From contig JBBSEX010000027.1 in NCBI GenBank assembly GCA_038239345.1, positions 1 through 52,696 of the forward strand: DNA of 52,696 nucleotides, read 5' to 3'. This stretch comes from JBBSEX01 sp038239345 (GTDB lineage: Bacteria > Acidobacteriota > Terriglobia > Bryobacterales > Bryobacteraceae). A program made the translations under genes and the position numbers. The notes under the pieces were generated by a model. The model was not told the origin of the DNA and ran no database searches. It worked only from the letters and a program-made list of their open reading frames with translations. Below, piece after piece: positions 1 through 7,546 of this stretch; the first letter of the stretch is position 1, and every line of letters begins with the position of its first letter.

Positions 1-319
1 CACCCAATCGTACGGCTGACTGCAGCATTTATGTACGCACGCTTGACAATCAGTCCTTATGTTCAGTTCTCGGAGGTGCTTCAAATGCGAATACTCTTTT
101 TTTTTGGGAGCCCCGTAGTGCCGGATAATCCCTGGTTATCTGGCGCGTTTCGTGGTGGGACTCGTGTTTCGCTCCTTTTACGCCCGATCTTGGCAAGGTC
201 GGGGGCACGTGTTATGTTACCCCTGCATGGCGCTACTCCAGGTCGGCGTAGCTGGTGGAGTGTCTACGAATTCACCGATCATTTAGGGTGTGCGGCTTAA
301 CGTTTAACACTTACACGCT
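1..319. other. No supported gene
   Basis: Open frames exist on the + strand, but none gives a protein with recognisable family features. The longest begins inside low-complexity T-rich sequence near position 100. It may be the decayed end of a gene lying to the left, or true intergenic DNA. I see nothing else here. Confidence 0.4.
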
Positions 320-640
320 ATGGCCGTTCTCAGGCTCTGGATACTAATCACCGGTGGGGTTGTCCTCACAATCACAGGAGACGTGTTTTTGAAGCGAAGT
401 GACGGTACCGGCCGGCCGCTCTACCTTATCGTCGGCATGGTTTTCTATCTTCTTGGGTGTATACCAGTCGTTCTGGCATTCAAAAAGACCGAATTTGGAT
501 TGGTCTTTATCGTCTGGGAATCCATAACCGTTGTTCTAGGGATCGCTATTGGCCGGGCTCTATTTGGAGAACCGGTTACCTTAAGTCGCGCTCTCGCAGT
601 CATTTTCGCCGTTATTGCACTCACGTTGAGTCAGAAATAG
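320..640 (+). CDS. Small SMR/DMT-like membrane transporter
   Basis: This 106-residue protein has the size and layout of the small multidrug resistance (SMR) family: four hydrophobic segments at about residues 5-20, 33-52, 58-78 and 84-103, and a very short loop content. The segment ITGDVFLKRSDG at 15-26 matches the first-helix motif of EmrE-type proteins, and VWESITVVLGIAIG near 65-78 matches helix 3. The proton- and drug-binding glutamate of EmrE helix 1 is not conserved: a threonine lies at the equivalent place, with an aspartate (D19) one turn later. SMR proteins work as inner-membrane dimers, but the lost glutamate makes drug/proton antiport doubtful, so a lipid-linked sugar flippase-like or other DMT role is possible. 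It stands alone, with no operon partner visible. Confidence 0.6.
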   Translation: MAVLRLWILITGGVVLTITGDVFLKRSDGTGRPLYLIVGMVFYLLGCIPVVLAFKKTEFGLVFIVWESITVVLGIAIGRALFGEPVTLSRALAVIFAVIALTLSQK

Positions 641-1356
641 CTCATTCCGAGCCGACCCAGTTTACAAGGGCTCTCGTCATTTCCGCCTCGGTGGCTTGTA
701 AATCCCAAGTGACAGAATCGATGCTAATTCGTCAACAACTCCGACCGCCGCGCCTCACGCCAGTTTTCCGAGTATTAAAAATGGGTTCCTACCAGACCCA
801 CGCCTGGCTGTCATTTACTCGAGAGGTACGATTGTACCGGGATTCAGAGTTGAGCGTTCCCATCGCTGTACATGCTGACGGGACATCAAGTCTTGAACTC
901 CCGTCGGCGTCCTGCCGGATGTGAAGCATATCTTTTTACCCTTCTCAAGAACGCGGTATTTCGGCCGATAAAAGCGAGGGTTTGGGGCCATAGAGACGAG
1001 ATGCGTGAAACTCGCGTTCTGGCGCCTCAGCGGGCACCCGCTCGGATGGTCTTCGAGGCTGCGCATAGCTTAAGGGGTCGTTACATTATGCACCGCTAAG
1101 AATCGTAAACCTCATAGCTGCCGAGCGCCGATTTGCGTCGTCAAGTTTTCCCTCCTTGACAGCTACCAGCAATTCGCTACGATGAGCGTACGGACATAAG
1201 AAAAGTCAGCCGATACCACCACGTCGAATAAGCCGTGAGTGGTGAAGGGCTGGCCTTTCCTTGGTTGAACTTCCGCGACACCTGAAGCTTTTTCTTCGGT
1301 TGTCGCGGGACGCCTTAACCAGGCGATCCCGAACATCATTGACGGGAGGAATGGAA
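641..1356. other. Gene-poor stretch
   Basis: About 700 bases without a supported gene. Short frames on both strands have no family-like composition. The only signal is a sigma70-like promoter near 1156-1183 facing the small genes to the right. Confidence 0.4.
1156..1183 (+). promoter_or_regulatory. Putative sigma70-type promoter
   Basis: TTGACA at 1156-1161 is a perfect -35 box. TACGAT at 1178-1183 follows after 16 bases as a plausible -10 box. It points to the two-gene unit starting at 1357, leaving a leader of about 165 bases. It is found by motif only and could be chance. Confidence 0.3.
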
Positions 1357-1542
1357 ATGCACATCTCACTTACTGAGTGGCTGGCTGAAAATAGCTACTC
1401 AACGGCTGAGGAGGCGTTGGTCGAATACCGGCAACTCGATACGGTTTATCCAGCCCTTTGCACCGAAGGGTGCGAGGTGGAACCAGACGGTCATTGTCCC
1501 CACGGGGCGCCGTCTCTGCTCTTGGCCCTGGGAATCATCTGA
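1357..1542 (+). CDS. Small conserved Cys/His protein
   Basis: A 61-residue protein starting MHISLTEWLAENSY. GGGAGG at 1344-1349 is well spaced for the ATG at 1357 and too close to the alternative ATG at 1351, which decides the start. The C-terminal half carries a Cys/His cluster (CTEGCEVEPDGHCPHGAPS) suited to binding a metal; I recall the same type of motif in small uncharacterised proteins of Acidobacteriota, Planctomycetota and cyanobacteria. The stop overlaps the start of the next gene (TGATG), so the two are translationally coupled. Function unknown; a role as an antitoxin-like or regulatory partner of the next protein is only a guess. Confidence 0.7.
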   Translation: MHISLTEWLAENSYSTAEEALVEYRQLDTVYPALCTEGCEVEPDGHCPHGAPSLLLALGII

Positions 1543-1835
1543 TGCGGGAAACGAAGCCGCCGCTAGGAAGATTCCTTCTCGGCCGAGTAGTCGCCACTCC
1601 CGCTGCGCTGGAGGCGATTGGTGCGGTTGGACAGACATCCCAGGAATTTATTAGACGCCATCACGCTGGGGATTGGGGCGAGTTGGACAACCACGACCGG
1701 CTCGAGAACGAGCGATCGCTGAAAGAAAACGACCGCCTTCTGTCGGCATACCGTCTCAGCAATGGAACGAAAATCTGGATCATCACGGAAGCTGATCGCT
1801 CTTCAACGACGATCTTATTGCCGGAAGAATATTGA
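1542..1835 (+). CDS. Conserved 97-residue protein of unknown function
   Basis: The ATG at 1542 overlaps the stop of the preceding gene, which favours this start over the longer frame from 1458. The protein begins MRETKPPLGRFLLGRV and ends with the distinctive KIWIITEADRSSTTILLPEEY-type tail. Proteins with this tail are common on plasmids and islands, often labelled (without proof) as a type I restriction M subunit; it has no methylase motifs, so I reject that label. The middle is charged (GDWGELDNHDRLENERSL). A perfect terminator follows 17 bases after the stop. Together with the upstream Cys/His protein it forms a two-gene operon of unknown role. Confidence 0.75.
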   Translation: MRETKPPLGRFLLGRVVATPAALEAIGAVGQTSQEFIRRHHAGDWGELDNHDRLENERSLKENDRLLSAYRLSNGTKIWIITEADRSSTTILLPEEY

Positions 1836-1851
1836 GTGAGGCAAAACGAGC

Positions 1852-1887
1852 AAAAGGGAACCCGCAAGCGTGGGTTCCCTTTTCTTT
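1852..1887 (+). terminator. Rho-independent terminator
   Basis: A 12-bp perfect stem, AAAAGGGAACCC (1852-1863) with GGGTTCCCTTTT (1872-1883), has an 8-base loop and a T-rich tail. It ends the two-gene unit 1357-1835. Because both arms carry A/T runs it could also serve the opposite strand. Confidence 0.85.
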
Positions 1888-1942
1888 GATTGTTGGCGTG
1901 CCGCTGCTTCACTGCGGTAGCGTCGTCCGGGGCGGCATAGGA

Positions 1943-2365
1943 TCACACCGGCAGGTGTGGACCGAGGATATCTAGCAGTTCTCTGGCGTTGATGATTTTG
2001 GTGCTCTTCCAATGCCGGGGGAAGTGCTTGAGATTGCCCGTGATCAAGTAATCGGCCCGAGCCGCCTCGGCGCACTCGAGGAACATATCGTCGTCGGGGT
2101 CATGGCAGATGGCGAGTTTGCGGGTGAGTGTTACGAGCTCACTCCGTTCCGTGATCAGATCAATCAATGGGCGTCGTTCAGCGGTCGGAATGCGCAATTC
2201 CGGTCGGGTTAACACGTCGGTGTATTCAGCCAGAATCTGTTGGGAGATGAACAGCCGCGCTGGGGCGGTCATTGCAAAAACCAGGGCCGTCCGTTCCAGG
2301 CCCCTTGGCTTGAGAGCAGCCGAGACCAGCACATTGGTATCAATGACCAGCTTAAGAGGCAGCAC
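1943..2365 (-). CDS. PIN-domain toxin (PIN_3 / TIGR00305-like)
   Basis: A 140-residue PIN-domain endoribonuclease. The first acidic residue sits in LVIDTNVLVSAAL near the N-terminus, a second acidic cluster in HDPDDDMFLECAEAARADY, and the last in the ITGNLKHFP region, which is the usual PIN order of metal-binding acids. This layout fits the family of putative toxin-antitoxin toxins related to VapC. The start is taken as the GTG at 2365, which overlaps the antitoxin stop by 14 bases. An open frame continues 5' through the antitoxin gene in another frame and is not coding. The toxin is translated after its antitoxin, as is normal for type II pairs. Confidence 0.85.
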   Translation of the reverse strand: MLPLKLVIDTNVLVSAALKPRGLERTALVFAMTAPARLFISQQILAEYTDVLTRPELRIPTAERRPLIDLITERSELVTLTRKLAICHDPDDDMFLECAEAARADYLITGNLKHFPRHWKSTKIINARELLDILGPHLPV

Positions 2366-2633
2366 GGCGGCGGCTGGTTCTGGCCGCCTTGATGACCTTT
2401 TCAATTTGGCGCATGCTGAGCTTATCAGTACCGCGGCGACTCGAGGCCTCGCCGAGGCTTGTAAGAATTTCGGGTTCAGGCGCGGCAAGACGGATGTAGT
2501 CCTGGATGCCGAGCAGGATGGCCTTGGGGCTGCCACGTTTTTCAATGACAAAGCTGCGGCGCTGCTTGTCGACCTGGTCGAGAATCTGACCAAATTGGCT
2601 GCGGGCGGTCAGGGCAGAAATGACGTTGGACAT
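2352..2633 (-). CDS. Phd/YefM-type antitoxin
   Basis: A 93-residue protein starting MSNVISALTARSQFGQILD. This is the N-terminal DNA-binding signature of the Phd/YefM (prevent-host-death) fold: a short first strand, then the ARSQFGQIL helix, then VIEKRGSPKAILLGIQDY. The C-terminal 40 residues are basic and probably disordered until they wrap the toxin. It lies first in the pair, overlaps the PIN toxin by 14 bases and is expected to neutralise it and autorepress the operon. Family assignment is from sequence pattern; partner assignment is from overlap. Confidence 0.85.
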   Translation of the reverse strand: MSNVISALTARSQFGQILDQVDKQRRSFVIEKRGSPKAILLGIQDYIRLAAPEPEILTSLGEASSRRGTDKLSMRQIEKVIKAARTSRRRAAS

Positions 2634-2775
2634 AGGTTTGATTTGCTTCTTAATGGTGAACCTCCATGGACACAACTGAAGAGTTGATCCATCTGAACTG
2701 TACAGGAGGAGCAGAATGTTGTCAAACTACGGGTGACAACTACGGGTGACCTGAACCCGACATGCTAATGTCCGC

Positions 2776-2910
2776 CTAACCGGCTGCCAGTGGTTCGTCG
2801 CTTGTTGTCACCGGTACATCCACCTGCACTTCACCGCCTGTCTCGTTATTAACTGTGACCGGAATCTTGCCTTGAATTCGAATGTGGTATCCACAAAGCT
2901 GTGTGTTCAG
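2776..2910 (-). pseudogene. C-terminal stub of a serine recombinase
   Basis: Read on the - strand this gives 44 residues (start LNTQLCGYHIRIQGKIP, end SDEPLAAG) that align with the last part of the intact serine recombinase next door, which has CGDHIKIQGRISLP and ends GNSPLTIV. Both share a core of the type (C)G-H-I-(R/K)-I-Q-G and ETGGE/ESGGE. No start codon and no upstream recombinase sequence are present, so this is the remnant of an older, related recombinase gene. Confidence 0.75.
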
Positions 2911-2946
2911 AGCACGGCCCCGGCCGGGACGTGAGCACTGTCACGC

Positions 2947-2989
2947 GCGCACCTGACATTCCGCCACAGTGGCGGGATGTCAGGTGCGC
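2947..2989. repeat. 43-base near-perfect inverted repeat
   Basis: Arms 2947-2967 and 2969-2989 are 21 bases each, with a single T/C difference that still gives a G-U pair in RNA, and one central base. The right arm ends at the stop codon of the - strand gene at 2989-3441, so it may act as its terminator, although no T-run follows. Such long palindromes are also seen as recombination scars or REP-like elements. Confidence 0.7.
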
Positions 2990-3441
2990 TACCCGTATTT
3001 GAGGCGGCTCGCGATGTCCTCATAGGAGAAGTTCGGGATGGCCCAATTGATCTGGCTTGGTTCGAATACGCCGTTGTCCCAGGAACAGCCGTAGATCCCA
3101 GCTTCGATGCTCCACGCCGAGAAATGCCGATAGTTCCAGAATTTTACAGCGAGCGGACCGCCCCGCAGATGCCGCCTACGCCGGACCCGCCTGTCGCGGG
3201 GAACCAAGAATCCGTCGCAGTCCCAGCCGTCTGGAGTGGTTGCCTCATCCGGCAAGACGTATGGTGACGTATCGAATATCGAAGGCTCCTTCGGATGTTT
3301 CGGACCATACACAATCAAATATTCTCCGGTACGATTTGTGCATTGACCCCAACCACGGCTGGGTAGGATCTCGAACGTCGGGCGAATCAGATCCCCGTAA
3401 TCGAGATCCAAGAGAACCATCTCCTCGACAGAGCACTTCAT
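2989..3441 (-). CDS. Hypothetical protein, 150 residues
   Basis: I do not recognise the family. The protein is rich in aromatic residues and ends with FSYEDIASRLKYG; the middle contains a basic patch (RDRRVRRRRHLRGG, about residues 100-113). There is no signal peptide or membrane segment. The frame is open over the full length with reasonable codon use, and its stop abuts the long inverted repeat at 2947-2989. It lies just downstream (38 bases) of the recombinase gene on the same strand and could be element cargo. The basic patch might also reflect a locally shifted frame. Confidence 0.45.
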   Translation of the reverse strand: MKCSVEEMVLLDLDYGDLIRPTFEILPSRGWGQCTNRTGEYLIVYGPKHPKEPSIFDTSPYVLPDEATTPDGWDCDGFLVPRDRRVRRRRHLRGGPLAVKFWNYRHFSAWSIEAGIYGCSWDNGVFEPSQINWAIPNFSYEDIASRLKYG

Positions 3442-3482
3442 GGCTGTTCAGGCCGATCTTACCGCCATCTTCTCAATGATAT

Positions 3483-5111
3483 TTAAACGATGGTCAAAGG
3501 TGAGTTGCCAGTTTTCAAGGGCACGTCGATCCGCTTCTCCCCACCGCTCTCCTGTTCAATCGGAAGCGAAATACGTCCCTGGATTTTGATATGGTCCCCG
3601 CAAAATAGGATGCTCTCAATGATGGTGCGAAGAAACCCGAGCCACTTTTCGGGCGACAAATTGGTGAGATTCGCCGCCGCTTCTGCGCAGTATTCCGTGA
3701 TCCCGTATTCGACTTGCTCCACAGGTAAGGCATCTTTGTGTTGGCCCTGGGTTTCCGATCGTCGCAAGTCGAGGACTGCTTGCCTAGCTTTGAGCTTTTC
3801 CAGCTGATGCCCGAGCTGAGCCGGTGAGATGACGCCCGTCCGGTACGCCTCCAGTATCCGCTCCTCTTCGGTGTTGAGCCGATTCGTCTCCACTTCAGAC
3901 TCGCGTGAGATCTCGGCGCGGCTCCCGCGCTCTCGGGCTTCCGCTTCGTCCAGTTGGCGCAGCGGATCCAGAATCACGTCGGGATTCATCATCAATTCCC
4001 TGACTGCTTCTTTCACCGATTCATCCAGAACAGCTTCGCGCACCATGGGCTGTTTCTTGCAGCGTGCCAGGCACCGGTAATAGAACTTGCCGTGACACGG
4101 ATCGCCGGTGTACCTCGCTCCGCAAGAGCCACACCTTACCAGTCCCTTCAATAGGTATGCATGCTTTTCATTACGCGGTGAGAACGTGATGTTCCGGTCG
4201 AGTTGCCGCTGCACTCGCTCCCACCGTTGGCGCGGGACAATGCACAGAGACTTGGGCAAGGCCAACGGCAGCCATTCACTTTTGGGGCGTTGCCGGAGAC
4301 TGCATTTCCGCCGCCTGCGATAGCGCGGGCTCATTGCCGGGTTCTGCGGTTCGCAGCCCTGAAACTTGTTGTAGTGCCAGACTCCGGCATACATTTCACT
4401 CCGCAGAATCCGTAGCACGCTGGACTTGCCCCAACGCGCCGCCCCTTTTCGAGGTGGAATCTTCCGTTCATTCAGGCGGTTCAGGACTTTCCTGGCAGAA
4501 AGAGCATCGTGGTCCACCCACTCAAACATCTGCCGGACAACCAAGGCCTCCTCTGGCGCGAGTTGTAATAATCCCTCGCTGCCGGACGCCTGATCCTTGC
4601 GAATATATCGAAACCCGTACGCTGTATTCGACCCAAGATACTGTTTCCTGATCTCCACCTTGTGACGACGGCCGCGTCGCGTGCGGTCCGCAATCAACTC
4701 CCGCTCGAACTCCGCAAAGCTGCCCAGGATGTTCACCATCAAGTTCGAGGTGGGGCTCGCGTCTGAAGGCAGCTTGCGGAAAATGACCTTCGTGCCATGC
4801 CGCTCCAGATCGCGCTTGATCACCCCTAGGTGAGCAACGTCACGCGCCAGCCGGTCCACATCGTTGATGAGAACAGCATCGAAAACACCCTTCTGCGCGT
4901 CATCGCGCAGGCGGTCTAGTTCGGGCCGTTCCATGACTCCGCCGCTCCAGCCCTCGTCCTTGTAGGTTCCAACAATGGGCCAGGTTTTTTCTCGGGAGAA
5001 GCGCTCCAGTTCGGCGATTTGGGAGTCGATGGTTTGCCCTTCCCGCTGCTCCTCGGTGGAAACGCGGGCATAGATGGCCAGCCGCAAGGCGGCTTCGGCT
5101 GTTTCGGGCAT
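3483..5111 (-). CDS. Large serine recombinase
   Basis: A 542-residue site-specific recombinase of the large serine family. The N-terminal resolvase domain has the catalytic serine in YARVSTEEQ (S18), the DVDRLARD motif near residue 87 and the EFERELIADRTRRG helix E region. The central recombinase domain has the KVLNRLNERKIPPRKG-type segment near 215. A zinc ribbon follows (CGSCGARY ... YYRCLARCKK), then a coiled-coil region rich in Glu/Arg and a C-terminal beta segment. These enzymes cut both strands through serine and drive integration or excision of phages and islands. It is intact, unlike the stub at 2776-2910, whose tail matches its C-terminus. It probably mobilised an island here, distinct from the tyrosine-integrase element to the right. 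Confidence 0.93.
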   Translation of the reverse strand: MPETAEAALRLAIYARVSTEEQREGQTIDSQIAELERFSREKTWPIVGTYKDEGWSGGVMERPELDRLRDDAQKGVFDAVLINDVDRLARDVAHLGVIKRDLERHGTKVIFRKLPSDASPTSNLMVNILGSFAEFERELIADRTRRGRRHKVEIRKQYLGSNTAYGFRYIRKDQASGSEGLLQLAPEEALVVRQMFEWVDHDALSARKVLNRLNERKIPPRKGAARWGKSSVLRILRSEMYAGVWHYNKFQGCEPQNPAMSPRYRRRRKCSLRQRPKSEWLPLALPKSLCIVPRQRWERVQRQLDRNITFSPRNEKHAYLLKGLVRCGSCGARYTGDPCHGKFYYRCLARCKKQPMVREAVLDESVKEAVRELMMNPDVILDPLRQLDEAEARERGSRAEISRESEVETNRLNTEEERILEAYRTGVISPAQLGHQLEKLKARQAVLDLRRSETQGQHKDALPVEQVEYGITEYCAEAAANLTNLSPEKWLGFLRTIIESILFCGDHIKIQGRISLPIEQESGGEKRIDVPLKTGNSPLTIV

Positions 5112-5127
5112 ATATGTGTGAGGGGGA

Positions 5128-5310
5128 TTAAGGTTCCATTCGTCGTTTATACAATAGCGTCTTGTCGGTATTTGTCAAATTCCGTTCTGTGGATAACGGG
5201 ATTCGGCGATGGAACAGGATGGCAACCGCCTTGAGCAGGGCGTGGGGGTCCGGATTCGGTGCGGTCTCCCAGATCACTCTAAGTTTAGTGAGTTTTGGCG
5301 GCTTTGGCAT
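5128..5310 (-). CDS. Small protein upstream of recombinase
   Basis: A 60-residue protein starting MPKPPKLTKLRVIWETAPN and containing HALLKAVAILFHRRIPL. The composition is protein-like, and it ends 16 bases before the start of the serine recombinase on the same strand, so the two probably share a transcript. I know of similar small leader ORFs next to recombinases in this phylum only as hypothetical proteins. It may be a directionality or accessory factor, but nothing in the sequence proves that. An earlier ATG at 5343 is possible. Confidence 0.5.
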   Translation of the reverse strand: MPKPPKLTKLRVIWETAPNPDPHALLKAVAILFHRRIPLSTERNLTNTDKTLLYKRRMEP

Positions 5311-5336
5311 AGGGGCCCCATTGGTTATTTGAAGGT

Positions 5337-5612
5337 TCAGCATAGGAGATCAGGGGAACGTCGAAAAGACGGGAAAAGCTGAGCGCGGCTCCCACTGGAT
5401 GTAGCCTGGCTTTTTCCCGTCTTTTCAATTTTCCGGTCCAGCGGCATCATCCCTCGACTATGCTCGACAACCGTTTCGCAGAATTCATCCTGGATCTGAT
5501 GCGCGCTCTTCTCATTGATGAGCTGTCGGAACATGTCCGGGATGGATTGACAAAGCTGTTCGAACGCCGCAAAGCGAGCGATGGCCGACGAGCCATCCTG
5601 ACTGTTCACCAC
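5337..5612 (-). CDS. Possible small helical protein
   Basis: The frame gives 91 residues. The first 55 look like a folded helical protein (ARFAAFEQLCQSIPDMFRQL, then HQIQDEF); the tail after about residue 60 is basic and less convincing. It points the same way as the small gene and the recombinase downstream. The antiparallel frame at 5460-5669 is a mirror of this one and seems less likely. Not recognised. Confidence 0.35.
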   Translation of the reverse strand: MVNSQDGSSAIARFAAFEQLCQSIPDMFRQLINEKSAHQIQDEFCETVVEHSRGMMPLDRKIEKTGKSQATSSGSRAQLFPSFRRSPDLLC

Positions 5613-5740
5613 AAAAACCGAAAGCGGCTCCTACACAGGTTGCTCACAGAGCTTGGGCAAGACCTGTAGTTTTCCACAACTTTTCCCGCCTTTACCGATT
5701 CCACTGAATTGTTACAGTGACCTTACTAAAACACAAACCA

Positions 5741-6049
5741 ATGCATTCACCCAAACAAAAACAAAATAGTTTGCTTTTGTATCGGCGCAGGATGGGATTC
5801 ACGCAGAAGCAGGTAGCCCAGCTGCTCGGTCAGCGGGACACGTCGATGATCTCCCACTACGAACATGGCCGCTCGCTGCCGCCCCTGCCGGTCGCCTTGA
5901 GCCTGGAGATCATTCTTCGGGTGCCGGTGGCCTTCCTGTTCCCACGTCTGCACGATGATCTCAGGCGCCGGATTCGCCAACAAGAAGAGGAACTGGCCGG
6001 ACGCGGCCAGAAGCCCCTGTTCGAGAACATTAACGCCGCTCACTTATGA
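5741..6049 (+). CDS. XRE-family DNA-binding protein
   Basis: About 102 residues with a Cro/CI-type helix-turn-helix: LYRRRMGFTQKQVAQLLGQR, then DTSMISHYEHGRSLPPLPVA. This is the standard five-helix core followed by a dimer or effector tail. It is the first gene of the element's leading transcript and is likely a regulator of its transfer or excision genes. The start is uncertain: ATG 5741 is chosen because it precedes a lysine-rich leader typical of such proteins; GTG 5717 is in frame. Its stop overlaps the next start (ATGA at 6046-6049), so the two are coupled. Confidence 0.85.
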   Translation: MHSPKQKQNSLLLYRRRMGFTQKQVAQLLGQRDTSMISHYEHGRSLPPLPVALSLEIILRVPVAFLFPRLHDDLRRRIRQQEEELAGRGQKPLFENINAAHL

Positions 6050-6762
6050 CGCCCATCCTCGACCGCTACGGTCCGAAGCTATCCGCATTCCGGCCAAAAA
6101 CCAGCGCTGACTTGTTTGCCTTGTGCCTGGCCAGGAAGCTTAATGACACGCCGGCAGCAAGCCACTATGTTGAACTGATAACTCAGTACTCGGAAGCGGA
6201 ACTGCTTACGGCATTCCGGCGTGCCATTCATTCCGGCGCGCGTGATCTCGGGCGCAGCTTTCACGTGGAGCTACGTCACTCCTCCGGCAACGGCAGCACC
6301 GGCCATAGTTGGGATCTCGCGTCGATCCGAGTGGAACGCCGCGCGGTGGCCGTGGCCGTCTTCGCGGGCGACCACCTCTCGTACACACAAGTCCGGCAGC
6401 TCTCGTCCGCCAAGGGCAAAGCTCTGGCTAGCGCAATCGGATTCATCAACTGGATTGTCGCGCAGTTTCGGCTCGACACAGCTGCGCTCGAGTCGATTCC
6501 GTCCGGTGATGAAATTCAGCGCCAGGTACTCACTCACGCTGTGGTCCACGCGCTACGCGATCATGCTCTGCCCATCTGGGAAGTGCCGAAGCAAGACCTG
6601 TTCCAGTCCTACTCGAATCCACCGTTGAAATCCCGCAAAGAATTACGGGAGATCGCCACGGACATCTGGCCGGTCCTGGCAGGCAGTAACGGTCAGAGCT
6701 TCATCCAGGACGCCGCTGTGTTGGGTCTGCATGTGCAGATCGAGCGATCCTTTCTCAACTAA
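6046..6762 (+). CDS. Element protein of unknown function, 238 residues
   Basis: Translationally coupled to the XRE regulator. The N-terminal half is helical (SADLFALCLARKLND ... ELLTAFRRAI). The central part has alternating strands (RSFHVELRHSS, SWDLASIRVERRAVAVAVF), which look like a small alpha/beta core, and the C-terminal third is again helical. No signal peptide or membrane helix. I do not recognise the family; conservation with the neighbouring XRE and Dam genes would suggest a regulatory or DNA-metabolism role. It ends 11 bases before the Dam-type methylase. Confidence 0.7.
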   Translation: MTPILDRYGPKLSAFRPKTSADLFALCLARKLNDTPAASHYVELITQYSEAELLTAFRRAIHSGARDLGRSFHVELRHSSGNGSTGHSWDLASIRVERRAVAVAVFAGDHLSYTQVRQLSSAKGKALASAIGFINWIVAQFRLDTAALESIPSGDEIQRQVLTHAVVHALRDHALPIWEVPKQDLFQSYSNPPLKSRKELREIATDIWPVLAGSNGQSFIQDAAVLGLHVQIERSFLN

Positions 6763-6773
6763 TCCCAAATTGT

Positions 6774-7535
6774 ATGATAGGCCCCCTCGCTTACATCGGC
6801 GGCAAGAACCGCCTTGCCACCAAAATCATTTCCATGCTTCCGGAACATCTCACATACGTTGAGCCATTCGCGGGCGGCGCGCAGGTCCTGTTCCATAAAC
6901 AGCCCTCGAACGTCGAGGTTCTCAACGATCTGGATTTCGACATCGTAAACTTCTTCCGGGTCTGCCAATGGCATTACGACGAACTGGTCCGCTATCTGCG
7001 ATATGGCCTGGTCAGCCGCACGTTGCACGGACTGCACCTCGCTACCGACCCCGCAACCTTGACCGACGTCCAGCGCGCCGCCCGGTTCTTCTATCTGCAA
7101 AAGAACTCGTTCGGCGGATTGATCCTGAAACAGAAATTCCACTATGGCGTGACGCACCCATCGAACTACAACCTGGAGCGGATTCCCGAGATCATTGAGC
7201 GGACCCACCAGAGGCTGCAACGGGTACAGATCGAGTCCCTGCCCTACGGAGAGATCCTCGAAAAGTACGATCGACCAACGACGGTGTTTTACTTGGATCC
7301 GCCCTACTGGGAGCGCAAGCTGTACAAATTCAACTTCACCGAAGCCGATTTCCAGGATTTGGAGCAGCGGCTTGGCCGTCTTCAGGGAAAATTCATTCTT
7401 TCCCTGGATGACCGTCCCGAGGTGCGCAGCCTATTTGCACGGTTTCGCCTTGCGTCGATCGAACTCACTTATACGGCCAAGCGCGATACCGGCGTTCGTC
7501 ACAAGGAATTGTTCATCTCGAACTTCGATCCCTAA
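6774..7535 (+). CDS. Dam-type DNA adenine N6-methyltransferase
   Basis: A 253-residue D12-class (Dam/MboI-like) methyltransferase that transfers a methyl group from AdoMet to the N6 of adenine in DNA. Visible motifs in order: YIGGKNRLATKI at 7-18 (AdoMet-side motif X), VEPFAGGAQVLF at 29-40 (motif I), and the catalytic DPPYW at 175-179 (motif IV). No restriction partner is visible beside it, so it is more likely an orphan methylase that protects the element or marks its DNA. It lies in a run of close same-strand genes (11 bases on either side). Confidence 0.92.
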   Translation: MIGPLAYIGGKNRLATKIISMLPEHLTYVEPFAGGAQVLFHKQPSNVEVLNDLDFDIVNFFRVCQWHYDELVRYLRYGLVSRTLHGLHLATDPATLTDVQRAARFFYLQKNSFGGLILKQKFHYGVTHPSNYNLERIPEIIERTHQRLQRVQIESLPYGEILEKYDRPTTVFYLDPPYWERKLYKFNFTEADFQDLEQRLGRLQGKFILSLDDRPEVRSLFARFRLASIELTYTAKRDTGVRHKELFISNFDP

Positions 7536-7546
7536 ACTGGAAACAG

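Noticed and set aside
1542..1835. Type I restriction M subunit
   Set aside because: The 97-residue protein has no methyltransferase motif; this label is a common database error for the family.
2725..2750. Two tandem copies of AACTACGGGTGAC
   Set aside because: Only two directly abutting 13-base copies without spacers; not a CRISPR array or a clear iteron set.
5460..5669. Open frame opposite the small - strand protein at 5337-5612
   Set aside because: It is the mirror of a helical protein-like frame and has no better ribosome site.
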